Source: Betaproteobacteria bacterium
GTDB lineage: Bacteria; Pseudomonadota; Gammaproteobacteria; Burkholderiales; SG8-39
Reading direction: 5' to 3'
Length of the DNA stretch: 6,828 nucleotides
Assembly (NCBI GenBank): GCA_011391295.1
Contig: JAABQT010000083.1
Span: 1-6,828 of the forward strand
A program made the position numbers and the translations under genes. The notes under the pieces are model-generated. The model was not told the DNA's origin, ran no database searches, and was given only the letters and a program-made list of their open reading frames with translations. Positions 5,982-6,828 of the stretch are shown in pieces (the stretch's first letter is position 1; every line of letters begins with the position of its first letter).

Positions 5982-5987
5982 ATTCTA
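5982..5987 (-). promoter_or_regulatory. Candidate -10 element for tsaB-rimI-udg
   Basis: The minus strand reads TAGAAT (5 of 6 bases of TATAAT), 6 nt before the tsaB ATG, so the start site would fall on the ATG. An alternative, TATAGC at 5988-5993, is 12 nt away and a poorer match. No good -35 was found; it would have to lie within the first codons of the divergent dehydrogenase gene. Confidence 0.35.
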
Positions 5988-5989
5988 GC

Positions 5990-5995
5990 TATACT
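5990..5995 (+). promoter_or_regulatory. Candidate -10 element for the dehydrogenase gene
   Basis: TATACT (5 of 6 bases of TATAAT) lies 7 nt before the ATG at 6003, predicting a leaderless or 1-nt-leader transcript. The GGGG at 5997-6000 is too close to the ATG to act as a Shine-Dalgarno. The matching -35 would fall at the start of tsaB; none is obvious. Confidence 0.4.
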
Positions 5996-6002
5996 TGGGG
6001 CC

Positions 6003-6828
6003 ATGATCGAACACAGGATCGCAGTGATTCCCGGCGACGGCATCGGCCGCGAAGTGATGCCCGAAGGCGTGCGCGTGATGGAGGCCGTGGGCGCAAGGCA
6101 CGGCATCCGCTTCCAGTGGCAGGAATTCCCCTGGAGCTGCGACTGGTACATGCAGCACGGCAGGATGTGCCCGGAAGATGCGCCCGAGACCCTGCGCAAG
6201 TTCGATGCCGTCTACTTCGGCTCGGTAGGAAACCCGGCGATCGTCGCCGACCACATCTCTGCGTGGGGATTGCTGATCAATTTCCGGCGCTGGTTCGACC
6301 TGTACGTCAATCTGCGCCCGGTACGCCTGTTCAAGGGCCTGCCCTGCCCGCTCGCCAACCGCAAGCCGGGCGACATCGATTACATCGTGCTGCGCGAGAA
6401 CACCGAGGGCGAGTACGGCAACGTCGGCGGGCGCATGTTCGAGGGCACCGAGCGCGAGGTGGTGACGCAGCAGTCGGTGTTCTCGCGCAAAGGCGTCGAC
6501 CGCATCATGAAATACGGCTTTGAGCTGGCGAAGAAAAGAGGCCGGCACCTCACTTCGTGCACCAAGTCGAACGGCATCTCGATCACCATGCCATATTGGG
6601 ACGAGCGCTTCGCGCTGATGAAGCAGCAGTATCCCGAGGTCAGGGCCGACCAGTACCACGTCGACGGCCTGTCGATCCAGATGGTGCTCAACCCGGATCG
6701 CTTCGACGTCATCGTCGCCTCCAACCTGTTCGGCGACATCCTCTCGGACCTGGGCCCGGCCACCGCCGGCACCATCGGCATCGCGCCCTCGGGCAACATC
6801 AACCCGGAAAGGACTGCGCCTTCGATTT
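6003..6828 (+). CDS. Tartrate/D-malate dehydrogenase (decarboxylating), 3' end outside window
   Basis: 275 complete codons of an NAD-dependent beta-decarboxylating dehydrogenase of the isocitrate/isopropylmalate family, tartrate/D-malate (TtuC/DmlA-like) branch, in which members oxidise D-malate or tartrate, with decarboxylation for D-malate. Visible marks: IAVIPGDGIGREVMPEGVRV at about 6-25; substrate-site arginines in INFRRWFDLYVNLRP (about 92-106) and R131 in LRENTEGEYGN with Y138; the catalytic lysine in TKSNGIS (K188); and metal-ligand aspartates D221 (YHVDGL), D245 and D249 (SNLFGDILSDLG). INFRRWFDLYVNLRP and MPYWDERF favour this branch over leuB or icd. The usual length is about 355-365, so roughly a quarter is missing; the frame runs open to the last base, where the sequence heads toward the expected FEPVHGSAPDI motif. 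Divergent from tsaB. Substrate preference cannot be set from sequence alone, hence no symbol. Confidence 0.92.
   Translation, partial: MIEHRIAVIPGDGIGREVMPEGVRVMEAVGARHGIRFQWQEFPWSCDWYMQHGRMCPEDAPETLRKFDAVYFGSVGNPAIVADHISAWGLLINFRRWFDLYVNLRPVRLFKGLPCPLANRKPGDIDYIVLRENTEGEYGNVGGRMFEGTEREVVTQQSVFSRKGVDRIMKYGFELAKKRGRHLTSCTKSNGISITMPYWDERFALMKQQYPEVRADQYHVDGLSIQMVLNPDRFDVIVASNLFGDILSDLGPATAGTIGIAPSGNINPERTAPSI

Overview
This 6.8 kb window is ordinary chromosome from a GC-rich proteobacterium, most likely a betaproteobacterium. The clues are the alr-radA pair divergent from an lplT-type lysophospholipid transporter, the tsaB-rimI-uracil-DNA glycosylase cluster, and protein motifs that read like betaproteobacterial versions of these families. 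The assignment comes from motif recognition and gene order only; no database search was possible. Codon use looks uniform and no transposase, integrase, phage gene, CRISPR array, tRNA or rRNA was seen.

Layout: (1) 1-150 (+) is the C-terminal end of an aldo/keto reductase, convergent with the next block. (2) 189-2605 (-) is a two-gene unit, alr (alanine racemase, D-alanine for peptidoglycan) followed by radA (recombination and branch-migration ATPase); the two genes overlap by one base. (3) 2606-2694 is a short divergent promoter region. (4) 2695-3972 (+) is lplT, a 12-TM inner-membrane transporter. (5) 3973-4177 is a 205-bp convergent intergenic region with two identical 50-bp repeats, each a perfect 15-bp-stem hairpin, and terminator-like signals for both strands. 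(6) 4178-5975 (-) is a tightly overlapped operon, tsaB-rimI-udg: a t6A tRNA-modification subunit, the ribosomal protein S18 alanine acetyltransferase, and a family 4 iron-sulfur uracil-DNA glycosylase. (7) 5976-6002 is a 27-bp divergent promoter region. (8) 6003-6828 (+) is a tartrate/D-malate dehydrogenase (decarboxylating) cut by the window end.

How the genes work together: the window mixes housekeeping functions (cell wall, lipid recycling, translation fidelity, DNA repair) arranged as back-to-back and tail-to-tail units, not as one pathway. I found no new multi-gene system. The features most worth a second look are the twin hairpin repeats between lplT and udg, and the fact that all four unit-leading genes (alr, lplT, tsaB and the dehydrogenase) have a -10-like hexamer only 6-9 nt before the ATG and no clear Shine-Dalgarno, which suggests leaderless or nearly leaderless transcripts.
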